Source of the DNA: Patiria miniata
Taxonomy: Eukaryota; Echinodermata; Asteroidea; Valvatida; Asterinidae
NCBI RefSeq assembly: GCF_015706575.1
Contig: NW_024037065.1
Location: forward strand, 992,001 to 1,056,000
Length of the DNA: 64,000 nt
Direction: 5' to 3'
Part shown: piece by piece, positions 10,426-22,069 of the stretch
Position numbering within the stretch: position 1 is the first letter of the stretch
How the letters are laid out: each line of letters starts with the position of its first letter
Notes under the pieces: generated by a model
Seen by the model: the letters and a program-made list of their open reading frames with translations, nothing else
The model's database searches: none
Told to the model about the DNA's origin: nothing
Translations under genes and position numbers: made by a program

Positions 10426-11108
10426 TGTAGCGAAATTATGGTCCGAAGTTAGGACGCCCTCTTTAAGTTAGTTTATTCATGAATGCCGTGACGTATGCAT
10501 ACCGCGCGGCTATATAAGCAGTGCGTGGTGGCGGGAAGGTCACTCTGTGGCGGGAAACAGTTCGAGATAGTCAAAGTCCTGTGAGTAGTCCTGTACCGTC
10601 CGTCATTGTTCCGTCCGTCGTAGTTACTGCAGAGTCCGCACAGAGTCACGTCCGTTGAAGTCCCGTTAGAGTCACGTCCAGTTTACTGTTAGCCTTGTGA
10701 GTAGTTCAGTGTAGTCCAGTGCACCCTTTTCTTGGAGTAAATAGACCAAGTCACCGCAGATATTTAAGCTCTCCCAATTGACCAGGAATTGTGTCTACTC
10801 AGTGTGTTACCCTGTTTAGGTGATTATAGGCGCCACTAAAGTAATCCTACCAAGGTGATCTTTGTTTTAATAAATCATTATTCCAATTACACATCGAGTT
10901 TGAGTGCTGTTTTGTAGAAACATCAGCCCCCAGTCCCATCCCATTCCCCTGTGTCCGCCCAAGTACAACCCCGGTGTGTGGAAGGAAGCAGCTGCGAGCG
11001 CCTGGCGGTAGACTGCCCCAAAACGGACCTGTTCCCCTGGCCTTCCCTACAACCGCTCGTCGGGTCGGCAGAGGGCAATCCCAGGCTACGTCGACACAGG
11101 CCGCCACA
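10426..11108 (+). mobile_element. Solo LTR (gypsy-like), GTAT target duplication
   Basis: 683 bp beginning TGTAGCG and ending CCGCCACA, flanked on both sides by GTAT (10422-10425, 11109-11112). It contains a TATA box (TATATAAG at 10511) and an AATAAA signal (10869-10874) in the order expected of a plus-strand LTR. No internal retroviral sequence is adjacent, so it is best read as a solo LTR left by LTR-LTR recombination. The 4-bp duplication points to Ty3/gypsy, but the family is not identified. Confidence 0.8.
10511..10518 (+). promoter_or_regulatory. TATA box of solo LTR
   Basis: TATATAAG lies 85 bp into the LTR and about 358 bp before its AATAAA. It is a plausible Pol II core promoter still present in the solo LTR. 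Confidence 0.6.
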
Positions 11109-11112
11109 GTAT

Positions 11113-12816
11113 TGACGGCCCTGGCAATGTAACCTACATGTAGGGCCTACATGTCAAATCCTTTGTTTACGCATTTAGAACATACATGTACAGTACACAG
11201 TTTCCTTGAGAAGTTTTCAAGAACAATGTCAGGCTCCTACCTGTAGGCTGCGGTGGGTGTAATGCAAAGAATGACCTCCATTCCTCCATCATCATTCATG
11301 TTCCTGCATGATGCATGCCATTGCCAGCAAATCCTGACCACGCTGACTAAAATTTACATGAAATGTAAAAATCATAATGAAATTGGAGGATTCAGGACTG
11401 TTACTGTTAGGATTAAGGAATGCATTGTGATTATTTATTACGAATACGATTTTCTGGGTAATTGCAACTAGCAAGGCACACTGGGCAGAAATATTTCTTA
11501 GATGAAAGTCTTCTACATACACGAGTCGTTGCGTCGTCCAAAAGTGCGTGCTGTGGGATAGCTCAAGGCGCCTACGCTACGACTGTTTCATGTACGACAT
11601 TACTGTAATAACTTCCTGTCATGGCGCGGCGTACGTACACAAAATCCTTGTGTCGCAGACTAAAAACAAGGAGAAACTACAAAAACTACATCTTCTGAGC
11701 AGAGTAAATACATAATCTGTAGGCTTACCTCTGAGATTTCGGTCTGAATCTCCGAAATCATGCCAAAACATGGCCACGAAGGTCCCCACTCGTCACGCCA
11801 TGACACTGCATGTACACTTCGTACGTTGCGACTTGACGAATTCCTGTTTTATTCACCCTCAATATTGGCTAAAATCTCACGGAAGCATGTCGACCCAAAC
11901 CTTTCGTCCATATCAACGTGAACCTAGATAACTCATTTATTGATAGATTGACCAAGTATGCGTCACAGAACTGCATTTTACTTTATAAATGATGTTTTCT
12001 CGAAGTGGACATGACGGCACGAAAACGCTAAATCGTACCAGGTCACAAGTCACACGCTGCATAAAAAAAACACACATTATCATAATTTGTGCACGCTAGA
12101 TGGCAACTGTCGACCGTACATAGCTTCATTGATGGTTTGTAAAGCCTTATTTGGTAATCTGTTGCATATTCATTTTAATAAACCAATCAATGTTTATATC
12201 TTTTGCAGGGTATTTAAATCCACCAACGAAACAAAGGGATCGCTGCGCGTAAGGTTTATTTACATCGCGCTAGGTTGTCACTTGGTATTACCACTAACTC
12301 CATCTCGCCAACAGAGGGCGTACTTTTTTTATGCGCGAAACTGCCGTGTGTAAGTGTTGTATGTACTTGAAAGTTCACAGCAAGCTCGCACATTTCTTTG
12401 TAACTTTCACATGCAAGTAGCTTTGCAGTCTGACATATATGTGGATCGTGAATTACTAGTTATTGCATCCTATTAAAATTTACAGCTAATGTAACAATAT
12501 AAAAAGCAATCTTGCTCCTGGCTATGTAGTTTAATTCAGCAGTATCTTCCAGGCCTCTCCTCGCTCTACTTGCAAGTACTCCATTGCTATTTGTAGGTAG
12601 GCTTCCTGGAGCAGTACTTTGCTGATGTACTCGATGTTCTTAATACGAGAAAATTAGAGGGAGAATGGGAGAGAAAATTACATTTACTTCATAATCTTTA
12701 CTAATATTTGTTGTTGAAGATACATACATGTAACCAGACTACGAGAACATGATTGGTTTTCTTGGTTTTTCCAGCATCATAATGGCACAAATGTTAAGCC
12801 ACTTTTTTGCCGGCCT
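11113..12816. other. No gene seen
   Basis: Short open frames here have no recognisable domain or codon pattern. No RNA gene or repeat with clear boundaries was found. Confidence 0.45.
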
Positions 12817-12818
12817 TA

Positions 12819-14295
12819 CCCTTACAGAAATCTCCCATGCAATTCCCATGGGAAATTTTCCCATGGGACCCCATGGGAAATGCATGATGAATTGGACACC
12901 ATGTAGCATGGGATTTTTCCCATGGGAGTTTTCCCATTGGCTTTTTCCCATGGGACATTTTGTATGGGTTTTCTCCCATATATGGTTTCCTTTCATTTCT
13001 TAAAAAGATTTATTGCTCCATGGTATTTTTCAATAACAACTTCCTTAATACATTTTAACCCTGTGTGTTAAGTGCTATTCACCGAATAGGTAAAGCATAT
13101 CACGGAACTCCGATAGGGGTTGGTCCACGTAATAGGAGTGGCTTATGCACTCTGTGATAAAGGCTACATTATTGCTCCCATACCACTTGTCAAGTTGTAC
13201 CATATTATCACAGTGTTCCCAATTTATTTTCTCATAAATGTTTCCAACCATAATAACATGTGAATCAATATTATTCAAAGTTTAAATGCCACATTTTCCA
13301 CATAAAAAAAATACTGTATGCATCATTTAACTTCACTTATCAACAGAAAAATTCAAAAATGTGAAATTACAACACTCGTTATTGTAAGCGATTCTCACAA
13401 AAATGTCCCATGGTGGTCCCATGGTGTCCCATGGTGTTCCCATGGTGTTCCCATGGTGTCCCATGGTGTTTATCCCATTGTGTTCAATTGGTGAACATCC
13501 ACAAGAGTTTCCCATGGTCAGCATAACAAATAGAATTCTTGATAACCTCTATGGCCACAAGGGAAATATTTGTAATTGAATTCAAATTTACAGCTAGGCG
13601 AATAGGTATTTAAATCAAAGAAAGGTTTGCCTATAACTTGGGAGTGCAATTGGGTCTATGATGGTTTTCCATGGCACATGCATGTTATCCAGTATAACCC
13701 GGCAGTGTCCCCGTGCTGCCTTTTAAATCTCCATGGTGTTCCCATTGTGTCCATAATTTATATCACCCACATTATGGTGTTCCCATGGCGTCCGAATCCT
13801 CATGGTGTACCCATGTGTCTAAAATCCCCATGATGTTCCCATGGTGTCCAGTAAATCCCCGTGGTGTTCCAATGGTGACATACAATCCCAATGATGTTCC
13901 CATGGTGTCCATAAAATCCCCATGGTGTTCCCATGGTGTCCATAAAATCGCCATGGTGTTCCCATGGTGTCCATAAATTCCCATGGTGTTCCCATGATGT
14001 CCATAAAATCCCCATGGTGTTCCCATGGTGTCCATAAAATCCCCATGGTGTTCCCATGGAGCTCATAAAATCCCCATGGTGTTCCCATGGTGTTCCCATG
14101 GAGCTCGTAAAATCCCCATGGTGTTCCCATGTTGTCCATGCAATCTCCCATGATGAGCATAAAATCTTCCATGGTGATCATGTTAACTTACATGGTGTTC
14201 TTGATGACCCCATGGGTTTCCCATGGGGTCCCATGGGAATCCCATGGGACCCCATGGGAATCCCATGGGATGCTCATGGGACATTTCTGTAAGGG
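12819..14295. mobile_element. TA-flanked inverted-repeat element packed with CCATGG repeats
   Basis: The ends are inverted repeats: CCCTTACAGAAAT then CTCCCATG on the left, and the reverse complement with one mismatch on the right. TA flanks both (12817-12818, 14296-14297). Both ends are rich in CCCATGGG palindromes (12840-12960, 14210-14282) and the right half is a 30-31-bp minisatellite. There is no transposase frame, so the element is non-autonomous. The superfamily is uncertain. TA duplication fits mariner-like groups and some Harbinger relatives. Confidence 0.7.
13731..14150. repeat. 30-31-bp minisatellite with CCATGG pairs
   Basis: The unit is CCCCATGGTGTTCCCATGG followed by TGTCCATAAAAT, 30-31 bp. 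Starts are spaced 31, 30 and 31 bp through 13921-14013, with degenerate units at each side. Related CCATGGTG repeats occur at 13404-13470. Open frames across it (Met-Gly-Thr-Pro-Trp periodic) are a by-product of the repeat. Confidence 0.9.
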
Positions 14296-14297
14296 TA

Positions 14298-15277
14298 TGG
14301 TCGTGATAGTGTTCAAACTTTACCTGTCCACTGATAATAGCCTCAAAATGTTGCATTTTCTTCTTCAGGATTTCCAAGATTCCGTTTTTGGTTATGTTGC
14401 TCAAGCACCTAGTTCAAACGTGTAAACATATGACTTCTCTGCAAGCAGGGACATGCATTTAATTTACAAATATGTTGTTTGAAAACAGCAAGTTGCCGTA
14501 ATTTCATTCTGTAGAGGTCTGCGATACAGTTCATAATGGATTGTTTTCCTTGGAAGTTAAATATAAAAAGCTATTGTAATGGGCATTTGAACAGTCTGTA
14601 ATGCAGATTGTGCAGAAAATATTTTTTTAAATTATTATTAGTGACCTCAAAGATGTGGAGATTAAAGTAAACGTCAAAAATTAATGCCCTTGGTGTAGGA
14701 TCTCCTTCAGAATTGCTAAATGCTGCCCAATCATAGTTGAACTTTCTTTGTCTTAGGGGATGACCTGGAGCATTAGGGCATACGGAAAACGACATCTTAC
14801 CTTGTGTTTGTTCGAGTCGTGGCAATGCCTGTTGGTGAGAGCAAACAAAGACGAATTTCTTACTCTTGTGATGACGAACTGAATTTAACTTTTTCAAAAC
14901 ACTGATCTAAAACAGAGTCATGTCTCGCCTTACAATTACTTCCCTGAAACTTGTTTTGGCCCATTCTTCGACTTTTTAAAAATAAATATTCCACATTACA
15001 CTAACGTAATGGCAGTGCCATGTGCATGTTGAATGCTGAGACAAAGCTGTGGGGGAGGGGTAAGAAAACCTTAAAGAATAGAAATCTTAAGAAAATATTT
15101 GGAATATTAATCCCTCCAACTTTAACCAGCTCTCACATTTACCATCCCTAATGGTATAGCCAGTGTGGGTTCGGGGGTGGGGGGAGGTGAACGTCTCCCC
15201 CACCCCTGATATGAAGTATCACACTTTACATTAATAAGAGCAAATTGAACTAGACATATGTTTGTGGACAAACATAG
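14298..15277. other. No gene seen
   Basis: A 108-aa minus-strand open frame (14571-14897) has no recognised domain and is not called. No other supported feature. Confidence 0.4.
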
Positions 15278-17465
15278 GGCTGTTTCGGTAGCTTTTTGTG
15301 ACATGTGACATGTGTTCCATCAACGAAGGATGTGTAGTTCTGTTTATAATAAATGGTGGCATATAAATGTAATATGTGATTCCATTCGCATAGGGCTTTG
15401 AATTATGACGTCACATGTCACGTGATGACGTCATGATGACGTCACATAAAGTTTCATCTATTACTTTAATATTATGATAAAGAACAACTTAGCCAGAGGA
15501 AACATCGTTGAAAGCAAGTTCGCGTCTTTCACCAATTTTAAATTACAAAGCACTTCCGGTTTCAACCAGAAGAAAGGGTCACGTGATTTATTTGCACATA
15601 TTTAAAAAATGAAGACCCTCGATAATTCTATCAATTCCCGCAAAAATCATGTTCAGGTCTCGACCACCTAATTTTTTCCTACCTATAACACATCCCGGTC
15701 TAGCCACATACCAAGTTTCAACCCAATCAGACTTACAGTTCTGTAGATATAGGACTTCATAATATGCACGTAAATTTTCAAAAATCAATAAAAAAAATTA
15801 GGTGATGACGTCATCATGACATCATAGTCTTGGCATAATTTTTGTATGATGGTCTTCCTTGGCTGTTACATTGATGACGATTCTAGATCGCCAAGTTATA
15901 GAAATGGTGGCTTGAAAACGTGTACTAAGTCAATGGGCTAACACGTGTACTAAATTAACGGGCTAAAAACAAAATCCCACTGCAGAAAAATTCACCTTTA
16001 AATTTGTAATTTGCCTTTGAACTGAAACATTTTCATGAAATATTACTTGATATTCTGACCCTTAGGAATATGTTCAATCGAATGACAGCGCGAAAAAAAT
16101 ACGATTTCTCTCTCCTTCTCATAGTAATTCTCGGCTGAAGTTCAAAACTACTCAGTAAGATATTAGTGTTGTATAGGAAAAGACTTGTGGAAAATCCCAC
16201 TGCAGAAAAACTGCACCTTTAAATACGTAACATAGGGCTTTTCGGCATTATGATTTTTTATTATACGTCCCTGACCATGCGCATGCACGAACAAAAAAAT
16301 CTGTCAAAGTTAGCCGAAAATCGGCTAAAACGGTCACTGTGATATGATGTGGAAAGGATTTGACCGCGGCAACACGTGCTCTGCAGGCTGACTGACATTA
16401 CATGTAGGATGTACATGTACAGTATGTGCGTAACGTACGTGTATGTACATATAGACGTTCTGTGCATGTTTAAGAGCAGATGTATTGCCAACCTGAAGTT
16501 TTAAGCGTGCGCAGGGCATGTCCGAGTTCGCTTATTGCCTTGAAGCTTTGAAATGTGTTAGACCTACCCTTAAATCGACAATTAAAGTAAAAACTAACAT
16601 AAAACTGCCATTGTTGATTTTTCAGGAATTTTCAAATGAAAAAGGGTCTGTTTATTATAACATCCGGTCTGATGACGTCATTCGCCTAAAACTTTGCACA
16701 CGTCTTAAGTGGGTCAAGGTCATCATATACACCAATATTTAGGCGATTCCGACAAACTTCGCCACAGACATCTATTCAAAATACATTTTTGCAAATTTTC
16801 AACCTGTCGCTAGAGGGCGCTCGAAGATTGCATGACGTCATTGGTAGATGATTTGAAGAATACTTTTAGCCAAGAGACTAACACCGTTAAAAGCAAGTTC
16901 ATATCTATTACCATTTTTAAATAATAAGCCACTTCCGGTTTTGGCCTTTTTCGACCGGAAGCAAGGGTCACGTGATTTCACGCACACTGAATGAAATAAA
17001 GACTTCAACCTACTCTACCACTTGCCGGTAACAGAATGCTGCGGACGCGTACGGTTGATTTCTTATGCATTTTTAAATATTAAAAGTGTCACAATTTAAT
17101 TGCCTATAAATACACACCGGATGGCGTCATCATGACGTCATCATTACACAATGTTGTTTGAAGTAGGGTCTTTGCTTGGACAAAGATTGGTGCAAATGAA
17201 TTACTGGCAAAGAGTCAAAAATGCCCCTTGAAAATCGACAATTTTTTTCGATTTCTGTGTACAAAGTCTATGGGAAAAATTAAATATTCAAAATTCTATA
17301 ATAAATCAGTCGATGACGTCACGATGACGTCAATGTTCGGCACACAACTTCAGATGCTGGTCTAAGTGTGTGCCAAGTATAAAGTCAATCGGATTGATTT
17401 TAGTGCCCAAAGTGCCGGTGACAAAAAAACGTGTACAAATGCTATGGGCAAAATGACTGAAAAAG

Positions 17466-17499
<34 letters not shown>

Positions 17500-17540
17500 A
17501 CGAAAACAAAGGCTGTTTCGGCAAAAGTGCCGAAACAGCC
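15278..17540. repeat. Repeat block with TGACGTCA palindromes and duplicated modules
   Basis: Bounded by GGCTGTTTCGG (15278) and its inverse CCGAAACAGCC (17530-17540), which may be degenerate terminal repeats. At least two diverged copies of one module occur (about 15507-15590 and 16884-16985), sharing AAGCAAGTTC, CACTTCCGGTTT and GGGTCACGTGATTT. A second repeat pair (CCCACTGCAGAAAAA near 15976 and 16196) lies between. The perfect CRE-like palindrome TGACGTCA appears about nine times. A poly-A tract fills 17466-17494. No protein is encoded. No target duplication was found, so a single mobile element is not proven. Confidence 0.55.
17511..17540. repeat. Perfect 13-bp stem hairpin
   Basis: GGCTGTTTCGGCA, a 4-nt loop AAAG, then its exact reverse complement. 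The outer bases repeat the motif at 15278, so this looks like an element end rather than a terminator. Confidence 0.8.
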
Positions 17541-19071
17541 AAAAAGCTAGTATTACGTTTTAGAAGGTGTAGGCATAATTATTACAATGAATGAATAAAC
17601 TGGTAAAAAAATGCCGAAAATTAACACTACCAAATTACCAAAAAAATCCATTTCTCGCTATTGCGGTATTGAATCATATTACGTGAAGCACGTTCCCATG
17701 CCACAGCTTACTATTGGAAACGAGGTTGGAAATAAAGTTAGTCCTGGGAATGATGTTGATGCATTGTTAATACTAAAACATTAACCTGGGTGATTTTTCT
17801 CGACAGTACTTGATTTTATTTCCTTTTAACCCTCCCCCCTCACAAAAAAAGTGCCCCGTATATATTACGCTGGCTGAAGAGTTCACTTCAAAAAGCAAAT
17901 ATCTCACGTGCTCACCCTTTTGAGAAACCAGCTTCAATTATGCATACAGCCATTTATTACGCACGGCTCATTTCATTTTAAATTCATCATAAATTATTCA
18001 GGAAACAAATTTTGTTGGATCAAAAGTTTGAGTTTCACCAACAGTTTTGCTTTTCTTTTTGTAGAGTAATCTTGTTCAACATTATGACACTACAAAATAA
18101 TACCATTGTTTTTTGTCGTAGTGTGACGCAGCTCGTCTGCAATCCTCTTCTTGCTGCAGCCTGCTGGCAGTGAGATGCCTGGGAAGTCCAAGATGTATAC
18201 TGCCTGGAAAAGATTAGAACAAACCTCAGAATTATTGGCCTTTTATTTTCTTTGTCCACAAGAACAATGCAGCCAACAAGTATGCTTTTCTGTTCCCACA
18301 GTGTGTAAAAAATCTCTATTAATAAATTACTGCTTAATTCAGGGCATTCACAATACATTGTGCCACCGAGAGGTTGCCACAGGAATGCCATTTTCACAGT
18401 GCATTGTGGGAAACTAAAACTAAAAAAAAAAGCTTTTTGCATTCTGCAAGCGGGGAACTTTCATATAGTGTTGATGCTTGTTTGCCAGAGAAGAAGTTAT
18501 GTACATGTTTTTTGAGTAGCAGTTTTAATTAACCAGTGCTCCTTCTGTTGCGGAGAATGACCCACTCTATACTAAAATACTAAACTGGGACATGTTTTTG
18601 TCGGGTGGAAACTTCAAAAATTGCCTCTCCGTGCCAACCTCTAGGTGACGCACTACATGTATATCGTTGATTGCCCGATTTAAGACATATTGTTGAGAAA
18701 CAACTATGAAATAGCAAAGAGAAAAGCATAAACCTATTGAATAATATAAATCTCCTCAAACATTCTGTGGTTGAAAATATCTCATGATGAACTTTTGCCC
18801 TGTTGAGAGATTTTTGGAACTTTGTGGTCATGTTGAAGATTTGTTAGTTAATAAATAATAAGGCAATTTCTGGCCCCCTATCAGCATGAGTGTGGTACGG
18901 GCTTTGTCTAACTGTCTAAAAATGTGAGGTTGCAAACATTTTGCCCGTTCGTCTTTACAATATGATGTACATTCAAGTCCCTTAAGAGGGAACTTAAGTG
19001 CTTTATCATACATCAGCATCTGCATAATAATGATATGTTAACAACATTTTGTATCAAGACAACACATTCAG
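17541..19071. other. No gene seen
   Basis: Only short open frames without recognisable features. The 3'-truncated edge of the DIRS fragment begins at the right end. Confidence 0.4.
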
Positions 19072-19908
19072 TTACTTACTGCCTCCGCATATGTACACCC
19101 TCCTGCCTGGTTTGAGTACTGTGAGTACAGTGTCATTAGTTTTTCTGTTTGTTGGCACAGTGCCCGGGCAGATTGAGATATTATACCCGATCCACAATTT
19201 TGTTCGTTCAGGTACCAATGAGGATTTGTCATAATTAATTGTCCACCCAAGATCCTCAAGAGTGGCAATTAGGAAGTCTGATTGAGCAGCAATATTACTT
19301 GGGGATGCCGCAAGTAACCAGTCATCAACAAACAGGGCTGCACGTAAACCACAGACCATAACATATTCAAGAACCGGTCGCAAAACTTTTGCAAAGAAGT
19401 AAGGTGAGGCATTTAACCCAAGTGGAAGTTTGGTCCAGCAATAATAATTATGATTCCATTTAAAACCTAGAAAGGTTTGATGAGATTCACAAACAGGCAC
19501 ATGATAAAACCCATCCTTGAGATCAATCGTAATTAACTGGTCCTCACTCTTCACTAATGAATAAACAACGTCAATTTTCTTGTTAGAAAACTTGGGAGCA
19601 TCAATGTAAGAATTAACAACACGTAAATCAATAATAAGTCTCCACTTATTTTTCCCCTTCTTCGGTACCACATTCAGTGGAGAGACAACTCTAGGTTTAA
19701 AGGCACATCTGGCAATAATACCTTTCTGAAGCAAGTTCTTAATCTCACTATTCAAAAATGTTATTTGATCACTTGCAAAATTTCTGTTAGGTAATTCAAT
19801 CACCGGTGGGTCAGTGGTAAGCGGTAGTGTAACACCGCATTGAAGCCAACTAATAACAGTAGGCGACGCACCTATTTCTTGCCACTTGGAATAGTTAGAG
19901 AGTGGCAT
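19072..19908 (-). pseudogene. DIRS-type reverse transcriptase, C-terminally truncated
   Basis: 278 aa on the minus strand. It opens with the Trp-rich leader usual in DIRS/Ngaro RT (WQEIGAS near 9-15), then VPKKGKNKWRLIIDLR (81-96), the first catalytic Asp (ITIDLKDGF, Asp129) and the catalytic box FVDDW (193-197). The frame becomes unlike any RT after about residue 263 and stops at 278. RNase H, methyltransferase and recombinase regions are missing. It lies 9 bp downstream of the gag frame in the same orientation, as in DIRS elements. RT copies element RNA. This copy cannot be complete. The nearby Ngaro copies carry a different RT, so this is a separate family. Confidence 0.8.
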
Positions 19909-19917
19909 GATTCAGAA

Positions 19918-20754
19918 CTATTCTCCTCCATATTGAGGTTGGTTGGGAGGATAGTTGGCTGCTAAGCCATGGAACACAACCGTTCTACCTTGACCACGAC
20001 CACCTACACCTCTACCATAATTTCTATAAGAATAACCCCTGCCTCTGGAGGCATATGACCTAGTATTTGAACGTGCCCATGATGCTGGTTTTCTTGAAGC
20101 TGCGGCTAGTTCAGCTGTTAATTTTAGCTGGTTCACCCCTCGATCAGAGAAGCAAGCATTGTTTTTCTGAAAGCTGTGAAACAACTTGGAGGTATCCTCG
20201 TCGAATTGTGATGCCACAATAACTGCCTCGTACTCACGCTGATTGTAGTCCAAGTTGGCTTTCAAAATTACAGCCAGCTGGTCCAAGAATGCTGGACCCA
20301 CACTTTCATTCTTGTGAAGGTCGCTAGTTGAAGCACTTTCAGAGCCGTTTCTACGTAGCGACTGCTCTTTTGTAGCAGAAAGTGCCCTCTCAGTTTTATT
20401 ATTGGTAACTGATGGGCAGGGGCCCTCACACAGCCTGAGGGAAGAGTCCAGATGTAGGCCTACTCGTGAGACGGTATCCTTAACCGCACTGAATTCCTTT
20501 TGGATATCTTCTTTACTGATGGCGGCCGCACCGGTGTCAGTGGCTGGTGTGTCTGCCTGATTATCACAGGCGCAATCGGGCTTGTCGTGTTGTGTCGTTT
20601 TGACCACACTGTCCTTTGTAACGGCTGACGTTTCCTCCAAATTCGGGGCAATCTTCGTTTCCAGTGCCGATAATATCTTCTGAATATCGTTGAGCAAAGT
20701 CAACAGTTGTGTATTTTCACCAGAATCGTGCTCTGCAACGATATTTTGTGTCAA
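19918..20754 (-). CDS. DIRS/Ngaro-like Gag protein
   Basis: 278 aa, minus strand, ending just before the RT frame. The N-terminus is acidic and helical. Residues about 85-120 include a second helical stretch. The C-terminus (about 228-265) is a Ser/Tyr/Arg/Gly-rich tail with repeated RG and GRG motifs, as often found in nucleic-acid-binding Gag of tyrosine-recombinase retrotransposons. The frame is intact, but the downstream RT is truncated, so the element is defective. Assignment rests on position, composition and the RT neighbour. Confidence 0.7.
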   Translation of the reverse strand: MTQNIVAEHDSGENTQLLTLLNDIQKILSALETKIAPNLEETSAVTKDSVVKTTQHDKPDCACDNQADTPATDTGAAAISKEDIQKEFSAVKDTVSRVGLHLDSSLRLCEGPCPSVTNNKTERALSATKEQSLRRNGSESASTSDLHKNESVGPAFLDQLAVILKANLDYNQREYEAVIVASQFDEDTSKLFHSFQKNNACFSDRGVNQLKLTAELAAASRKPASWARSNTRSYASRGRGYSYRNYGRGVGGRGQGRTVVFHGLAANYPPNQPQYGGE

Positions 20755-20766
20755 TTTGACGTTTTT

Positions 20767-21340
20767 TTACGGCATCGAAAGCCGGATCATGCGACGTGAA
20801 TGCGCGATAGAACACAAGACCCCGGATGTCATGACCTGAATTGTAAACAGGACAGAGGTCATGACATCCAAGCCAACAGTGTGGGGCGCTGTTCCATTGT
20901 AATTACTGTTAGTGTGTGTAAGTGAATGTATGGGTGTATAGGCATGAACTGCAGGGCAGACACACCGTATCTTTGAGCGTGGAAACACAGGTTATGCCTT
21001 AGGTGTTTCTCATCCTGGGGAAATTTCCTGTATGGAACTGCATCACGCATATTCTCCCTGAGAGACGTCCTGTGTGGACCCCGTCTTGTGTGGACCCCGT
21101 CCTTGGTGAACCCCGTCTTTGGTGAACCCCGTCCTGTGTGGACACCGTCCTTCGTGAGTCCCATCCTGTGTGGATACCATCCTGCGTGGACACGCTCCTG
21201 TGTGGAAAACCCCCTGTCTGAGTGGCCAGGGCAGCCATCGAGTACTCTGTAGCCAGGATACAGCTGCAAAGACAACCTGCGGTTTGAGGACCACAAGTGT
21301 GACTCCCAGTCGACACAGTTGGCTGCAAATACCATCCGAC
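20767..21340. other. Leader/junction region between DIRS fragment and Ngaro copy
   Basis: No gene. On the minus strand it precedes the DIRS gag and follows the Ngaro 3' end, so it may hold the DIRS leader. Contains the minisatellite listed separately. Confidence 0.4.
21064..21212. repeat. About 17-bp minisatellite (GTGTGGACCCCGTCCT type)
   Basis: Eight or more degenerate copies of a unit GTGTGGACCCCGTCCT with variants GGTGAACCCCGTC and GTGTGGATACCATCC. Overlapping open frames here are products of the repeat. Confidence 0.8.
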
Positions 21341-21364
21341 CGTGTACAGCAAAGTGTAACTGAG

Positions 21365-22069
21365 TCAGGGCACTAGTCCCAACATTGTGCCATTGACTCC
21401 CTCAGACAGAGCTTGGAACTGATGTACATAATTAAATGGTGGTGGGTTTAAAGCATAGTAATATTTAGGAATTAAAACGAATCCAGAATGTTTGTAAGTA
21501 GGCATTTGGAATTTAATTAAATTATTTATATTTTCATTGCAAACTCTTGGTGTCATAACATAGTAATTTGTTCTAGCGTTGTATCACTCCAGTCAGAACT
21601 ACCCACTGTGATGTCCGCCTTTGGGAAAAACAGACCCATGGTGTGACACATGTATTAGGGAAGGAAGCGGCATAGTCTCGTAAAAAAAACAGAGATCTTT
21701 TGCCGGAGGCCATACTCAATCAATCAATCAATACAATATCCACTAAATTATTAGTGCCAAGGTGAATGATTAACAACGCCGGTGGGGATGGGTACGACTG
21801 AGGTCGTCCAGCATGGAAGGAAAATCAGGGATCCCTGCACCACCTTTTCCTCGCCAAGTAACCCGAACAGGGAGACCAAGCTGCTGTTGTGCCCGGCAGA
21901 TGAGCGAGTCCACAATAATCCACACGGCATCTTTATAAAATGCGAAGGAATGCAAGACTAATTCAAGCAGGAAGTATATGGAGAAAACTAAGCCACAAAG
22001 CCATAATTTCTTGGGGGGGGGGTGGCCTGTATTCCTAACCGGCGCACCCTGCAATTCATGCACTACCAT
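21365..22069 (-). pseudogene. SGNH-hydrolase-like module of Ngaro copy 1, frameshifted
   Basis: The frame 22069-21770 contains a hydrophobic stretch, then WII-V-DSL (consensus block I of SGNH esterases is G-D-S) and RVTWRGKGGAG (block II-like Gly). A frameshift near 21780 moves the reading to a frame with IIHLGTNNLVD, which resembles block III (G-x-N-D). The tail 21556-21365 is conserved in the second copy, which indicates it was translated in the ancestor. SGNH-type hydrolase domains downstream of the recombinase are known from some Ngaro elements, with unproven function. Here the block I Gly is Val, so this copy is probably inactive. Confidence 0.6.

Noticed and set aside
13713..14181. Met-Gly-Thr-Pro-Trp repeat proteins
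   Set aside because: They are translations of the 30-31-bp CCATGG minisatellite in several frames and both strands.
17511..17540. Rho-independent terminator-like hairpin
   Set aside because: The hairpin is in eukaryotic repeat DNA, not followed by a T run on either strand in the right place, and repeats the boundary motif of the block.
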